In this document: piece by piece, positions 15,608-24,193 of the stretch | How positions within the stretch are numbered: position 1 is the first letter of the stretch | Layout of the letters: the number at the start of each line of letters is the position of its first letter | Source: Gammaproteobacteria bacterium | GTDB taxonomy: Bacteria; Pseudomonadota; Gammaproteobacteria; Steroidobacterales; Rariloculaceae | Direction: 5' to 3' | NCBI GenBank assembly: GCA_017577365.1 | Contig: PKRJ01000050.1 | Coordinates: 1 to 28,571 of the forward strand | DNA: 28,571 nucleotides | Notes under the pieces: generated by a model | Seen by the model: only the letters and a program-made list of their open reading frames with translations | What the model was told of the DNA's origin: nothing | Databases searched by the model: none | Made by a program: the position numbers and the translations under genes

Positions 15608-16563
15608 CGGAGCAGGCGAGAGCACTCGAGAGTTTCCTGCAACGAGAGATCGGGCGAGTCGTATACGGCGTCGAGCATGTCGTCCACGCTTTGACGATCG
15701 CGCTGCTCGGTGGCGGTCACGTGCTGCTCGAAGGTCCGCCCGGGCTCGGGAAGACCTTGCTGGCGAACACGTTCGCGCGCGCGCTCGGCGGGAGGTTCAA
15801 GCGAGTGCAGGGCACCGCGGACCTGATGCCCGCCGATCTCACCGGGCTGCACGTCTTCAATTCCGAGACGCGCCGTTTCGAGTTTCGCGAGGGTCCGCTC
15901 TTCGCGGACGTCGTGCTCGTCGACGAGATCAATCGCACCGGGCCGAAGACGCAATCGGCCCTGCTCGAGGCGATGGAGGAACGATTCGTCACGGTCGACG
16001 GCGAGCGGTTCCGCTTGCCGGAAGATTTTCTCGTCGTCGCGACGCAGAACCCGCGCGAGTTCGAGGGCACGTACCCGCTGCCGGAATCCCAGCTCGACCG
16101 ATTCATGCTCGGCGTGCGCATGGACTATCCCGCGCGCGAGCAGGAGGCGCGCATCCTCGCCGAGTACGCGTTTCCCGGCGCGGTTCAAGCGCCGATCGAG
16201 ATCGAGCTCGTCGACCGTGGACTCGTCGCCGCCGCGCGAAGCGAGCTCAAGGCGGTGCACGTTTCCGACGCGCTCACGGGGTACATCCTCGACATCGTCG
16301 CCGCGACGCGCCAGAGCTCGAGCATCGCGCTAGGGCTATCGAGCCGCGCGGCGCTCGCTCTCGCGCGCGCCGCGCGCATCGAGGCGGCGCTTCGCGGCCG
16401 CGGATTCGTGATTCCCGACGACGTGAAACGCGTCGCCGCATGGGTCGTCCCGCACCGCATCGCGTTGACGCCCGACGCCGTGCTCGACGGGCATTCGGCG
16501 CGCGCGGAGCTCGAGCGAATCCTCGACGCGGTCGCGGTGCCGCGCGAAGCCGTATCCGCGTGA
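15604..16563 (+). CDS. moxR: MoxR-family AAA+ ATPase
   Basis: This 319-residue MoxR ATPase has Walker A GPPGLGKT (residues 44-51), Walker B VVLVDE (103-108), sensor 1 ATQNP with Asn149, and the MoxR-typical EGTYPLPESQLDRFML. The C-terminal helical lid is complete. MoxR proteins are thought to be chaperone-like ATPases that work with vWA proteins to mature or insert metal centres into enzymes, or to act in envelope stress. Here the vWA partner, DUF58, follows directly with a GTGA overlap. Length is normal and no key residue is missing. The substrate of this particular set is unknown. Confidence 0.96.
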   Translation: MTEQARALESFLQREIGRVVYGVEHVVHALTIALLGGGHVLLEGPPGLGKTLLANTFARALGGRFKRVQGTADLMPADLTGLHVFNSETRRFEFREGPLFADVVLVDEINRTGPKTQSALLEAMEERFVTVDGERFRLPEDFLVVATQNPREFEGTYPLPESQLDRFMLGVRMDYPAREQEARILAEYAFPGAVQAPIEIELVDRGLVAAARSELKAVHVSDALTGYILDIVAATRQSSSIALGLSSRAALALARAARIEAALRGRGFVIPDDVKRVAAWVVPHRIALTPDAVLDGHSARAELERILDAVAVPREAVSA

Positions 16564-17915
16564 ACCTGACACCGCTCGGCATCGTCGCGCTAGTCGCGGC
16601 CGCGCTGCTCGGCGTCGTGGGGACGTGGAGCGACGCGCTCGGATCGTTTCCGTGGTGGCGGCTCGCCGTGGCCTCGCTCGTCGTCGGCCTCGCGCTCGAG
16701 TTCGTCACGGTCCGCGGTTTGCGCGTGGATGCGCGCTGGCGCGAGGCCGCGCGGCTCTTTCTCGGCCGCGCCGAAACGCTCGAGCTCGAGCTGCGCGGCG
16801 AGACTCGGCGGAAGCTTTCGTTGCGCGCGCTGCCCGTGTTGCCCCACGGGCTCGTCCTGGCCGACGCCTCTGCGCACGACCGCACGAGCCTCGACGACGG
16901 CATCGGCGGTCCTCACGTGCACGAGCCGATCGAGCTACGTCTTCCTCCCGAAGGCTCGGCGCGCGCGCCGATCGTCGTGAGGCCGCTCAGGCTCGGCGTC
17001 CACGCGTGGCCGACGCTTCCGGTCCGCGTGCTCGGGCCGCTCGGGCTGGCGTGGTGGTCGAGACGGCTCGATCCGAGGACGACGAGTCGGGTGTTGCCGG
17101 ACACGCTCGGTCGCCGTTCCGTGGAAACCGGCACGGCGGAGGCGGGCGGCGCGCCGCGGCCTCGGGTCGGCAGCGGGCGCGAGTTCGACCAGCTGCGCGA
17201 GTATCGGCCCGGCGATCCGCGCAACGCGATCGATTGGAAGGCGAGCGCGCGCGTCTCGAAGCTCATGACGCGCGTCTACAGCGAGGATCAGCATCTCGAG
17301 ATCATGCTGTTGCTCGACGCGGGAAGAACCAGCCGCACCGAGATAGACGGCATGAGCCAGCTCGGCCATTACGTGAATCTCGCCGCGCGCTTCGCCGAAT
17401 ATTGCGCGAGCGGCGACGATCGCGTCGGGCTCGTGGTCTTCGCGGACCGACCGATTCGCGTCCTGCCGCCCAGCGCCGGCCTGCCGGGCGTCGTACGAAT
17501 GCGCGGCATGCTCGCGGATCTCGAGGCCCTCGCGGTCGACTCGGATCCGATCGAGGCGGCGCTGTGCACGGCGCGCATCGTGCGCCACCGCTGTCTGGCG
17601 ATCGTGCTGACGGATCTCTACGAGCCGAGCTCGATAGCCCGGCTCGCCGCGGCCGCCGCGCTGCTCGCCGAGAAACACTTGCCGATCGTCGTCGGCTTGC
17701 TCGGCAGCGACATCGCCGCGCTCAAAGGCGTCGAGGCGCGCACTTGGCTCGACCCGTACCGCGCCATCGCGGCCGACGAGATCGATAGGCAGCTCCGGGC
17801 GCACGCGGCGCGTTTGGCCGGGCTCGGCGCGCTCACGTTGACGGCGCGTCCCGCGGAGGTCGATCGAAACGTGCTCGAGCTCTATCGGCGGCTGCGGGCG
17901 CGGCACCGTATCTGA
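16560..17915 (+). CDS. DUF58 (vWA-like) protein, partner of MoxR
   Basis: This 451-residue protein starts at GTG 16560, overlapping the moxR stop (GTGA). Two N-terminal membrane spans are visible (about 5-21 and 35-50). The DUF58 signature GREFDQLREYRPGDPRNAID followed by WKASAR lies at about 206-231. A vWA-like segment follows, with LLLDAGRTS near 251-258, an altered MIDAS of form DxGxT(S) in place of DxSxS. DUF58 proteins are membrane-anchored adaptors co-conserved with MoxR. It is the last gene of the operon and converges with the SpoIIM-like gene, with 33 bp between stops and no clear terminator hairpin. Confidence 0.93.
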   Translation: MNLTPLGIVALVAAALLGVVGTWSDALGSFPWWRLAVASLVVGLALEFVTVRGLRVDARWREAARLFLGRAETLELELRGETRRKLSLRALPVLPHGLVLADASAHDRTSLDDGIGGPHVHEPIELRLPPEGSARAPIVVRPLRLGVHAWPTLPVRVLGPLGLAWWSRRLDPRTTSRVLPDTLGRRSVETGTAEAGGAPRPRVGSGREFDQLREYRPGDPRNAIDWKASARVSKLMTRVYSEDQHLEIMLLLDAGRTSRTEIDGMSQLGHYVNLAARFAEYCASGDDRVGLVVFADRPIRVLPPSAGLPGVVRMRGMLADLEALAVDSDPIEAALCTARIVRHRCLAIVLTDLYEPSSIARLAAAAALLAEKHLPIVVGLLGSDIAALKGVEARTWLDPYRAIAADEIDRQLRAHAARLAGLGALTLTARPAEVDRNVLELYRRLRARHRI

Positions 17916-17948
17916 GGCTACGCCGGCCCGAGAGACTGCTCTTGTTCT

Positions 17949-18932
17949 CTATGCCGCGGCGCGCCCGCGGCGCTGCACGAGCCGCTCCAGCGCGCCGCTC
18001 AGCACGACGACGAGCACGCCGAGAAAGCACAGACCGATCGCGAGCCGCGCCCAGAGCGGGTAGATCGGATTCGGCGAGACGTAACCCTCGAAGAGACCCG
18101 CTCCGACGAGAAAGACGCAGCATACGACGAACAACGGGATCGTGCGTGCCGTCGCGCGGCGAAACGCTTCGGCGCGAGTCAGATGTCCCGGGCGTGCGAG
18201 CGCCTCGCCGAGCGATACCCCGCACGCGCCGGCGATCATGATGACCGAAAGCTCGACGAAGCCGTGCGGTGCGACGAACTCGAGCAAACGCACCGCGAGG
18301 CCGTGCTGCGCGGTGTAGGAGAAAACCGCGCCGAGCATCAGGCCGTTCATGCCGATGATGTAGACCGTGCCGAGGCCGTAGAAAATGCCGACCACGAGCG
18401 CAAACAGCGCGACCGTGATGTTGTTCGCGAAGATGCTGACCGCGAGCACGGACGACGGCACGACGTTGAGCAGCCCGTCCGTCCATAGCCGGCCGGCCTG
18501 CACCTGCTCGATCATCGCCTCCGACGCGAAGAGCGCGACGATCTCGGGATACTGGTTCACGAGCCACGCGCCCGCCGTCGCGCTCGCGAAGAACAGCGCG
18601 GTGATCCAGACGATATGCCACGCGAGCGAGCGCGCCGTCGCCGGCGCATCGCGCAGGAAGATCGCCGCGACGTCGTGCCCGAATCGGCTCGGGCGTTTGA
18701 ACAGCGAGCGGTGCAACGTGAGATGGAGATGCTCGAGGCGGCGCGTCAGCGGAGCGTTCGGCGCCGCGGCGCGGGCGATGGCGACGTCGCGGGCGACTTC
18801 CGGATACGCGCGGACGATGCGGCGCACGTCGTCGGGGCTCGCCGACCGGCCGCGCTCCACCGCGTCGACTTTCTCGGCGACGTCGCGCCAGACCGGTAAC
18901 CGGTCCTCGATCCACTTCGACGTGTCTCTCAC
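17949..18932 (-). CDS. Stage II sporulation protein M (SpoIIM)-family membrane protein
   Basis: This 327-residue protein has a soluble helical N-terminal part (about 1-110) and several membrane spans in the C-terminal two thirds. These include IVWITALFFASATAGAWLV, VPSSVLAVSIFANNITVALF, the next helix with GIFYGLGTVYIIGMNGLMLG, and a final span near 295-315. HGFVELSVIMIAGACGVSLG is the most conserved stretch of the SpoIIM/DUF95 family. In non-sporulating bacteria such proteins are found beside RDD, MoxR and DUF58 genes; their role there is unknown. It follows the RDD gene with a 14-bp gap, so the two form an operon on the strand opposite to the MoxR cluster. Confidence 0.9.
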   Translation of the reverse strand: MRDTSKWIEDRLPVWRDVAEKVDAVERGRSASPDDVRRIVRAYPEVARDVAIARAAAPNAPLTRRLEHLHLTLHRSLFKRPSRFGHDVAAIFLRDAPATARSLAWHIVWITALFFASATAGAWLVNQYPEIVALFASEAMIEQVQAGRLWTDGLLNVVPSSVLAVSIFANNITVALFALVVGIFYGLGTVYIIGMNGLMLGAVFSYTAQHGLAVRLLEFVAPHGFVELSVIMIAGACGVSLGEALARPGHLTRAEAFRRATARTIPLFVVCCVFLVGAGLFEGYVSPNPIYPLWARLAIGLCFLGVLVVVLSGALERLVQRRGRAAA

Positions 18933-18946
18933 GGCTCGCGCCCGGC

Positions 18947-19639
18947 CTATCCCAGCAAGCTCTCGAGCTTCTCGCGCAGCTCGAGCTCGCTCGCGTCACC
19001 GGTCGGCGTGCCGACGTTCGCGAGGAGGCGTCGCGCGAGCGCGACGCGGATATCGGGACGGAGATCCCGCCAGCGAGCGGCGAGCTCGGCGGCGAGGCTC
19101 GCGCGTTCGAGGCCGAGACGCTCGACGCCGCGCAACGGGGCGGCGTCGTCGAGCGCCGCGCCGCGATCCTCGTCGTAGACGAGCAGCGTGCCGGCCGCGA
19201 TGTCGCCGATGCGCACCGACGGCCGCGTGAGCATCGCCGTGGCGAGGCCGACGCAATACGCGAAGGGTAACGAGTCGATCGGCCGGAACAGGTTGCGCAC
19301 GAGAATCTGCGCCGCGGAAGGCGTGGCGCCGTCACGGCTCACGATGCGCACCCCGGCGATGCGCTTGCCCGGCGTGCGGCCGCGCATCGCGATCTCGAGC
19401 ACCGGGTGATACAGCGAATACAGCAACGCGGCCGGCACGCCGAGGACGACCCACGTGCCGCCCGACGACGTCGCGTTCGCCGACGGCCGGAGAAACAGCA
19501 CGGCGGCGAACATCCAGCCGAGCGCGAGGAGCGCGCGGATATGCCAGTCGATGACGAATGCATAGCTGCGGCCGCCGACGCCCGCGACACGCAGCTCGAC
19601 GTCGATGCCGGTGACGGTCGGAATTCTGAGCGTGTCCAT
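18947..19639 (-). CDS. RDD-family membrane protein
   Basis: This 230-residue protein begins MDTLRIPTVTGIDVELRVAG and carries the RDD signature: an Arg at 24 in GGRSYAFVIDW, Asp31, and a later RGRTPGKRIAGVRIV at about 86-100. Two or three membrane spans are seen (about 33-50, 63-82 and 113-135). The C-terminal 80 residues are cytoplasmic and charged, ending ELELREKLESLLG. RDD proteins are small integral membrane proteins of mostly unknown role, some involved in ion transport. It is the first gene of a two-gene unit with the SpoIIM-like gene. A TATACT box lies about 46 nt upstream. Shine-Dalgarno pairing at the ATG is weak. Confidence 0.9.
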   Translation of the reverse strand: MDTLRIPTVTGIDVELRVAGVGGRSYAFVIDWHIRALLALGWMFAAVLFLRPSANATSSGGTWVVLGVPAALLYSLYHPVLEIAMRGRTPGKRIAGVRIVSRDGATPSAAQILVRNLFRPIDSLPFAYCVGLATAMLTRPSVRIGDIAAGTLLVYDEDRGAALDDAAPLRGVERLGLERASLAAELAARWRDLRPDIRVALARRLLANVGTPTGDASELELREKLESLLG

Positions 19640-19685
19640 CGAGCGAGAGGTTTTCGAGCATCCTTTGTCGCGCGCTTGCTCGTCG

Positions 19686-19691
19686 AGTATA
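19686..19691 (-). promoter_or_regulatory. -10 box of the RDD-SpoIIM unit
   Basis: TATACT on the minus strand is a near-perfect -10 box; transcription would start near 19679, giving a leader of about 40 nt before the RDD ATG at 19639. The sequence 17 bp upstream (GTCGCG) is a poor -35. Confidence 0.4.
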
Positions 19692-19731
19692 GAGCGGCAC
19701 GCGCGGGCCGCGACAGCGACGCGGCAACGCG

Positions 19732-19760
19732 GTGACCGGGCCGCGCCGATTCAGTACAGT
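19732..19760 (+). promoter_or_regulatory. Promoter of the 538-residue lipoprotein gene
   Basis: GTGACC (19732-19737), a 17-bp spacer and TACAGT (19755-19760) make a good sigma-70 candidate in the divergent gap with the RDD gene. Transcription would begin near 19767, about 30 nt before the proposed TTG start at 19797. Confidence 0.45.
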
Positions 19761-19796
19761 TCGGACTCCCGCGGCCGCGTTCCCCGGGGGCATCGA

Positions 19797-21413
19797 TTGG
19801 GCTCGAGCGACAGGATCACGAAGCGCCGCAGGCGGCTCGTGTGTGCCGCCGTCGGCGCGCTGACGATGACGGGTTGCGCCTCGGTCGGCGATTCGCCGAG
19901 GGCGCCGTACGGGCTCTCGCCCGCGCTCGAGGACACGCGGAACGAGATCCCCGCAGGCCTGCCGTTCCGCATCGCCGACGCGTCGTCTTGGCGGCAGGCG
20001 ATGGCGGCGCGCGGAGAATCGGGATTCGGCGAGCCCGCGCTCGAGCGAGGCAGGCTCGGGCTCTTCGACGCGGCCGATTTTCGCGTCGCGCGCGGCGATT
20101 GCGCCGACTGCGGCGTTTCCGAGCTGATCCGCTGGTGGTTCGCCGACGAGCTCGTCGCGGTGCCGGCGGGCACGCCCGCGGGCGGCGCCGCGGTGCGTCG
20201 GCCCCAAGGCATCTGGATCGGCGCGCCGTCACGGGTCTTCTCGGCGAGGCTCGCCGCCGGCGGCCGAAGGCTCGAGAGCGGCGGAAGGGGGATCGAGCTC
20301 GCGATCGTGCCGCCGCTTCCGACGAATACCGCGTATCTCGACGACTCGACGCTGCGCTACTTCGCCGCGCGGCCGCTGATCGTTCGCGGGGGCCTCGCAC
20401 CCGATCGGGAAGTATTCGTCGCCCGCACGCTTTTCCCCGACGATGTTCGCATCGACCTCGATGCCGCGCCGCGGCCGCTCGCGCGCCGCGAGCTGCTCGC
20501 GACGCTCATCGAAGCGCAAGCCTCGGGCGAGGCGCAACGCGTGCTCTTCGCGCGGGACGGCGAATGGCGCGGCCGGCCGGTCGTCGCGTTCGTCTTGACC
20601 GGCGCGCAGGGCGACGACGACGGCGCTCGGGGCGGTCATCTCGCGGTCGCGACCGGAGTCGTCGGCGAACGCGGCGAGTGGCACGACTGGCTCGTGACGA
20701 ACTTCTACCCGCTCGTCGAGGGCAACGCGAAAGGGATCATTCCCGCTTCGCTGCCCATCGACAACTACTTGTATGACCTAAATAGCGGGCAGCTCTTCTA
20801 TCGGCCCGGATACATGCTCGTCGCCGTGCTGCGCAACGATCGCGTGGCCGCGGCGATCCAGAAGGCCCTCGACGAGACGCTGCTCGAGCTCTACTGCGGC
20901 GCGATCGAGTTCGACCGCGCGCGGCTGAACAGCACGGCGATGACGATCGACACGCTGCGCGATCTCGGCTGGCGCATTCCGGAAGTCGGGCCGACGAGCC
21001 GCATCGCGGGGCTCGCCGCCGCGCCGATCGCGGGGATCGTGCGGCGGAGCCTCGGCACGGCGCGCGCGATCTATGCGACGTTCGCCGCCGAGAAAACGCG
21101 CTTGTTGCCGCGGGTCGCGTTCGAGGTCGCGGGCCACGATCTGCTCGAGCTCGCCGAGATCGGGATCGGCTCCGACGCGCTCGACGAGCTCACGCCGTTC
21201 GAGCGGATGCTCGCCGAGGACGTCGTCGGCATCGTGTTCGTGAGATTGCCGCAGGTGCCTTCGGCCCGCCCGTTCGGCACGTATCCGGCCGCGTCGTTGC
21301 TGACCTACGGCACGGCGCTGCTCGCGGACCCGAGACCTTACGAAGGCGCGCCGGAGGCCGCGCCGCGGGCTTTCTCCGAGCGGCTCAAGGCGGCGTGTCC
21401 CGCGTCGTCGTGA
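19797..21413 (+). CDS. Large putative lipoprotein of unknown function
   Basis: The proposed start is TTG 19797, giving 538 residues; the frame is open to 19605 but that part precedes the promoter. Residues 1-27 (basic KRRRR, then LVCAAVGALTMTGC) look like a lipoprotein signal with Cys27 modified, although Met at -3 makes the lipobox imperfect. The mature part is long and not low-complexity. It has a paired-Cys segment DCADCG at 101-106, GGHLAVATG with His281, and YCGAIEFDRARLNSTAM with Cys367 at 366-382. I do not recognise the family. The order His then Cys/Asn faintly recalls permuted papain-like (NlpC/P60, DUF4105) domains, but this is speculation. The 3' end overlaps the convergent permease gene by 76 bp. 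Confidence 0.75.
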   Translation: MGSSDRITKRRRRLVCAAVGALTMTGCASVGDSPRAPYGLSPALEDTRNEIPAGLPFRIADASSWRQAMAARGESGFGEPALERGRLGLFDAADFRVARGDCADCGVSELIRWWFADELVAVPAGTPAGGAAVRRPQGIWIGAPSRVFSARLAAGGRRLESGGRGIELAIVPPLPTNTAYLDDSTLRYFAARPLIVRGGLAPDREVFVARTLFPDDVRIDLDAAPRPLARRELLATLIEAQASGEAQRVLFARDGEWRGRPVVAFVLTGAQGDDDGARGGHLAVATGVVGERGEWHDWLVTNFYPLVEGNAKGIIPASLPIDNYLYDLNSGQLFYRPGYMLVAVLRNDRVAAAIQKALDETLLELYCGAIEFDRARLNSTAMTIDTLRDLGWRIPEVGPTSRIAGLAAAPIAGIVRRSLGTARAIYATFAAEKTRLLPRVAFEVAGHDLLELAEIGIGSDALDELTPFERMLAEDVVGIVFVRLPQVPSARPFGTYPAASLLTYGTALLADPRPYEGAPEAAPRAFSERLKAACPASS

Positions 21414-22537
21414 AGGGGGGTCGGCTCCGATCCGTCCGTCGAGCTTTCCGTATCCGCGGTTCCCGACGTTTCGCCGCCGCGCCTCGACGCGGTGAAGATA
21501 TCCCAGACGGCGAGGAATAGCGCGCCGATCACCGGTCCGAGCAACAAGCCGTTCACGCCGAACAACGAAAGCCCCCCGAGCGTCGAGATCAGCACGACGT
21601 AGTCCGGTATGCGCGTGTCTTTGCCGACGAGGATCGGGCGCAGCACGTTGTCGACGAGGCTGATGACGAGCACGCCGTAGGCGAGCAGCACGATGCCTTG
21701 CCACACGTCGCCGGTCGCGAGCAGGTAGACGCCGACCGGTCCCCAGACGATGGGCGAGCCGATCGCGGGCAGCAGCGACAGGATGCCCATGACCACTCCC
21801 CAGAGCGCGGGGGCGGGAATGCCGAGCAGCCAGAAAATGAGCCCGCCGAGCGCGCCCTGAACGCCCGCGACCGCGAGCGTCCCCTTGATCATCGCGCGAA
21901 TCACGGTCGTGAACTTGTCGACCAGCGCGAGCCGTTGCTCGTTGCGCAGCGGTACCGCCTCGTTGATCCTGCGTGCGAGCGCGTCGCCGTCACGCAGCAA
22001 GAAAAACAAGAGGTACAGCATCACGAACAGGCCGACGACGAAATTGAACGTGTTCTGCCCGAGCGCGACGAGCTGCCCGGCGAGGAGCTCGCTCGCCGCG
22101 CGCAACCCGGAAGCGATCCTCGCCTGAAGCTCGTCGAGGTTCGTGATCCCGATGGTGCTCAAGATATTCGCCGCCCAATCGGGAAGCGCGTTCGCGACCT
22201 GCAGCAGATAGCTGCGAAAATCGACGCTGCCTGCTTCGAGGTGCTCGTAGACGGCCGCGGCCTGCCGCACGAGCAGCGCGCCGACGACGATCAGCGGGAC
22301 GATCACGATTGCGACGATGACGAGGAGTGTCGCGACGGCGGCGAGATTGGCCCGCCCGTGGAGGCGGGCGCGAATCCTGCGGTGAAGGGGCGCGAACAGG
22401 ATCGCGATCGCCGAGCCCCAGAGCACGGCGCCGTAGAACGGCCATATCACGAGCGCGAACGCTGCCGAAACCGCGACGACGATCGCCAGGAAGGTCTTGT
22501 CCTCGAGTGCGCCGACGTTTCGGAAGCGATGCGGCAT
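21338..22537 (-). CDS. AI-2E family (PerM/YdiK-type) permease
   Basis: This 399-residue inner-membrane protein starts at ATG 22537, which lies 6 nt after TATGCT; a longer frame from 22585 would begin upstream of that box. There are about seven or eight hydrophobic spans: two at the N-terminus (FLAIVVAVSAAFALVIWPF and the next), a third near VATLLVIVAIVIVPLIVVGA, and four or more in the C-terminal half. The conserved family region with LLPAIGSPIVWGPVGVYLL and the segment SLVDNVLRPILVGKDTRIPD is intact. Members export or exchange small molecules; AI-2 export is proven only for TqsA and others act as Na+/H+ antiporters, so the substrate is unknown. The last 45 residues are a hydrophilic tail. 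Confidence 0.92.
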   Translation of the reverse strand: MPHRFRNVGALEDKTFLAIVVAVSAAFALVIWPFYGAVLWGSAIAILFAPLHRRIRARLHGRANLAAVATLLVIVAIVIVPLIVVGALLVRQAAAVYEHLEAGSVDFRSYLLQVANALPDWAANILSTIGITNLDELQARIASGLRAASELLAGQLVALGQNTFNFVVGLFVMLYLLFFLLRDGDALARRINEAVPLRNEQRLALVDKFTTVIRAMIKGTLAVAGVQGALGGLIFWLLGIPAPALWGVVMGILSLLPAIGSPIVWGPVGVYLLATGDVWQGIVLLAYGVLVISLVDNVLRPILVGKDTRIPDYVVLISTLGGLSLFGVNGLLLGPVIGALFLAVWDIFTASRRGGETSGTADTESSTDGSEPTPLHDDAGHAALSRSEKARGAASGAPS

Positions 22538-22543
22538 AGCGCA

Positions 22544-22549
22544 AGCATA
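22544..22549 (-). promoter_or_regulatory. -10 box of the AI-2E permease, probably leaderless
   Basis: TATGCT, then TGCGCT, then the ATG at 22537, a spacing of exactly 6 nt. The box lies in the 91-bp gap between the kinase stop and this gene, so the permease has its own promoter even though it is co-directional with the kinase. Confidence 0.45.
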
Positions 22550-22628
22550 CCCGTCCGCATGCTCACGGGCATCTACGGTGGGCATTGCGTCGGGTCGACC
22601 GGGCGCTTCGTGACGAACGCCGAGACGA

Positions 22629-24140
22629 TCAGGTCGATGCCGCCGCGCGCGGCCCCGGGCGCAGGCTCGCGAGCTCCGCGTTGATCGTCTCGAGCAGCTC
22701 GTCTCCCCGCAACGGCTTCGTCAGCACGCGGACGCGGCCGAGGTGCGCCGCGTCGATCGTGGTCCTCGCGGTGTCGCCGGTGACGAAGATCGCCGGGATA
22801 TCCGCTTCGAGGGTACGACGCACGGCCGCGACGACGTCGAGACCGGTTTCGCCGCCGCGGAGGTGATAGTCGCTGATGAGCAAGTCCGGCGCGCATTCGG
22901 TGACTCGCTCGAGCGCTTCCTGCGCGCAGCTCGCGATCCGCACGTTGAAGCCTTCGAGCTCGAGCATCAAGCTCGTCGCTTCCGCGACGGCCGGCTCGTC
23001 GTCGATGACGAGAATCGTGCCGCCGGTCGTCGGCACGGACATTCTGGCGCCGTGAGCTTCGGCCCGCGGCGGCTCGCAACGCGGCACCGTCACCGTGAAC
23101 GTCGTGCCCTCGCCGACGGTCGAGCGTACGCCGATGTCGAGCTGCAGCAAATCGGCGAGCCGGCGCACGATCGAAAGCCCGAGGCCGAGACCTTCCGGGC
23201 GTCGGCTACCGCGGTCGACCTGGTAGAACTCTTCGAAGATTCGATCGAGCTGATCCGCCGCGATGCCGATACCGGTATCCGAGACCTCGAGATCCAGCTT
23301 GTCGCCGCGCGCGGCGCACCGGAGCCGCACTTCGCCGCGCTCGGTATAGCGAATGGCGTTGGACACGAGGTTGCCGAGCAGCCGGCGCAGCAGCTCGGGA
23401 TCCGTTCGGCAGCCTTCGCCGCACGGCTCGTAAACGATCGAGAGACCTTTCTCGATCGCCTGCGGCTCGAAATCGGAGACGACGCGCTCGACGATCTCGT
23501 CGACGGCGCAGTCCTTGCGCTCCGCCACCACCGCGCCGCTGTCGAGCTTGCCGATGTCGAGCACCGCCGCGAGCAGCTCGGACATCGTGTCGAGCGCCTG
23601 CTGCTGGCGGTCGATGATCATCTCGAGGCGCGGATTGCCCGCGGCTTCGCGCCGAGCGACGCGATTCAAGAGGTTCAGGGTCTGCAGCGGCTGACGGAGA
23701 TCATGGCTTGCGGCCGCGAGCAGCCGGCTCTTCGCCTTGTTGGCCTCGATGAGCTGGTGCTCCGTCGTCTTCTGCAGCGTGGCGTCGCGGATCGCGGCGA
23801 CGACGAGGAGCGCCCCGGACGGCGTTCTGACCGGGCTCAGGCTGATCTCGACCGGAAACTCCGTGCCGTTCTTGTGCAGGCCGTACAGGGACAGGCCGGT
23901 GCCCATCGGCCGAAGCCTCGGCTTCGCGTTGAAAAGGTCGCGGTGCACCGCGTGAACTTCGCGAAAGCGCGGGGGCATGAGGATCTCGACGGACTGGCCG
24001 ACGAGCTCGGCGGGGTCGTATCCGAAGGTCACTCGGATCTGGGTATTCGCGAACACGATCGTGCCGTCGCTGTCGACGATGACCGTCGCGTCCGGAGTGG
24101 CCTCCAGCAGGCTTTTTGCCAGTTCGCCAGAAAGATTCAT
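22629..24140 (-). CDS. Hybrid histidine kinase (PAS-HisKA-HATPase-receiver)
   Basis: The start at ATG 24140 gives 503 residues. Domains in order: PAS (about 8-120, with ILMPPRFREVHAVHRDLF and KNGTEFPVEISLSP), HisKA with phospho-acceptor His146 in ASHDLRQPLQ, HATPase with Asn261 (N-box), DTGIG at 288-292 and GLGLG at 317-321, and a receiver domain with Asp380/Asp381, phospho-acceptor Asp424 in LLISDYHL, Thr454 and Lys475. There is no membrane span, so it is cytoplasmic. There is no DNA-binding output domain; phosphate must pass on to another protein. It starts 53 bp after the universal stress protein gene on the same strand and may be co-transcribed with it. Confidence 0.95.
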   Translation of the reverse strand: MNLSGELAKSLLEATPDATVIVDSDGTIVFANTQIRVTFGYDPAELVGQSVEILMPPRFREVHAVHRDLFNAKPRLRPMGTGLSLYGLHKNGTEFPVEISLSPVRTPSGALLVVAAIRDATLQKTTEHQLIEANKAKSRLLAAASHDLRQPLQTLNLLNRVARREAAGNPRLEMIIDRQQQALDTMSELLAAVLDIGKLDSGAVVAERKDCAVDEIVERVVSDFEPQAIEKGLSIVYEPCGEGCRTDPELLRRLLGNLVSNAIRYTERGEVRLRCAARGDKLDLEVSDTGIGIAADQLDRIFEEFYQVDRGSRRPEGLGLGLSIVRRLADLLQLDIGVRSTVGEGTTFTVTVPRCEPPRAEAHGARMSVPTTGGTILVIDDEPAVAEATSLMLELEGFNVRIASCAQEALERVTECAPDLLISDYHLRGGETGLDVVAAVRRTLEADIPAIFVTGDTARTTIDAAHLGRVRVLTKPLRGDELLETINAELASLRPGPRAAAST

Positions 24141-24193
24141 TCGAGCCCGCGCCCCCGAGCCGATGCTAAGGGGGCATGGCTCGGTCCGCAAGC

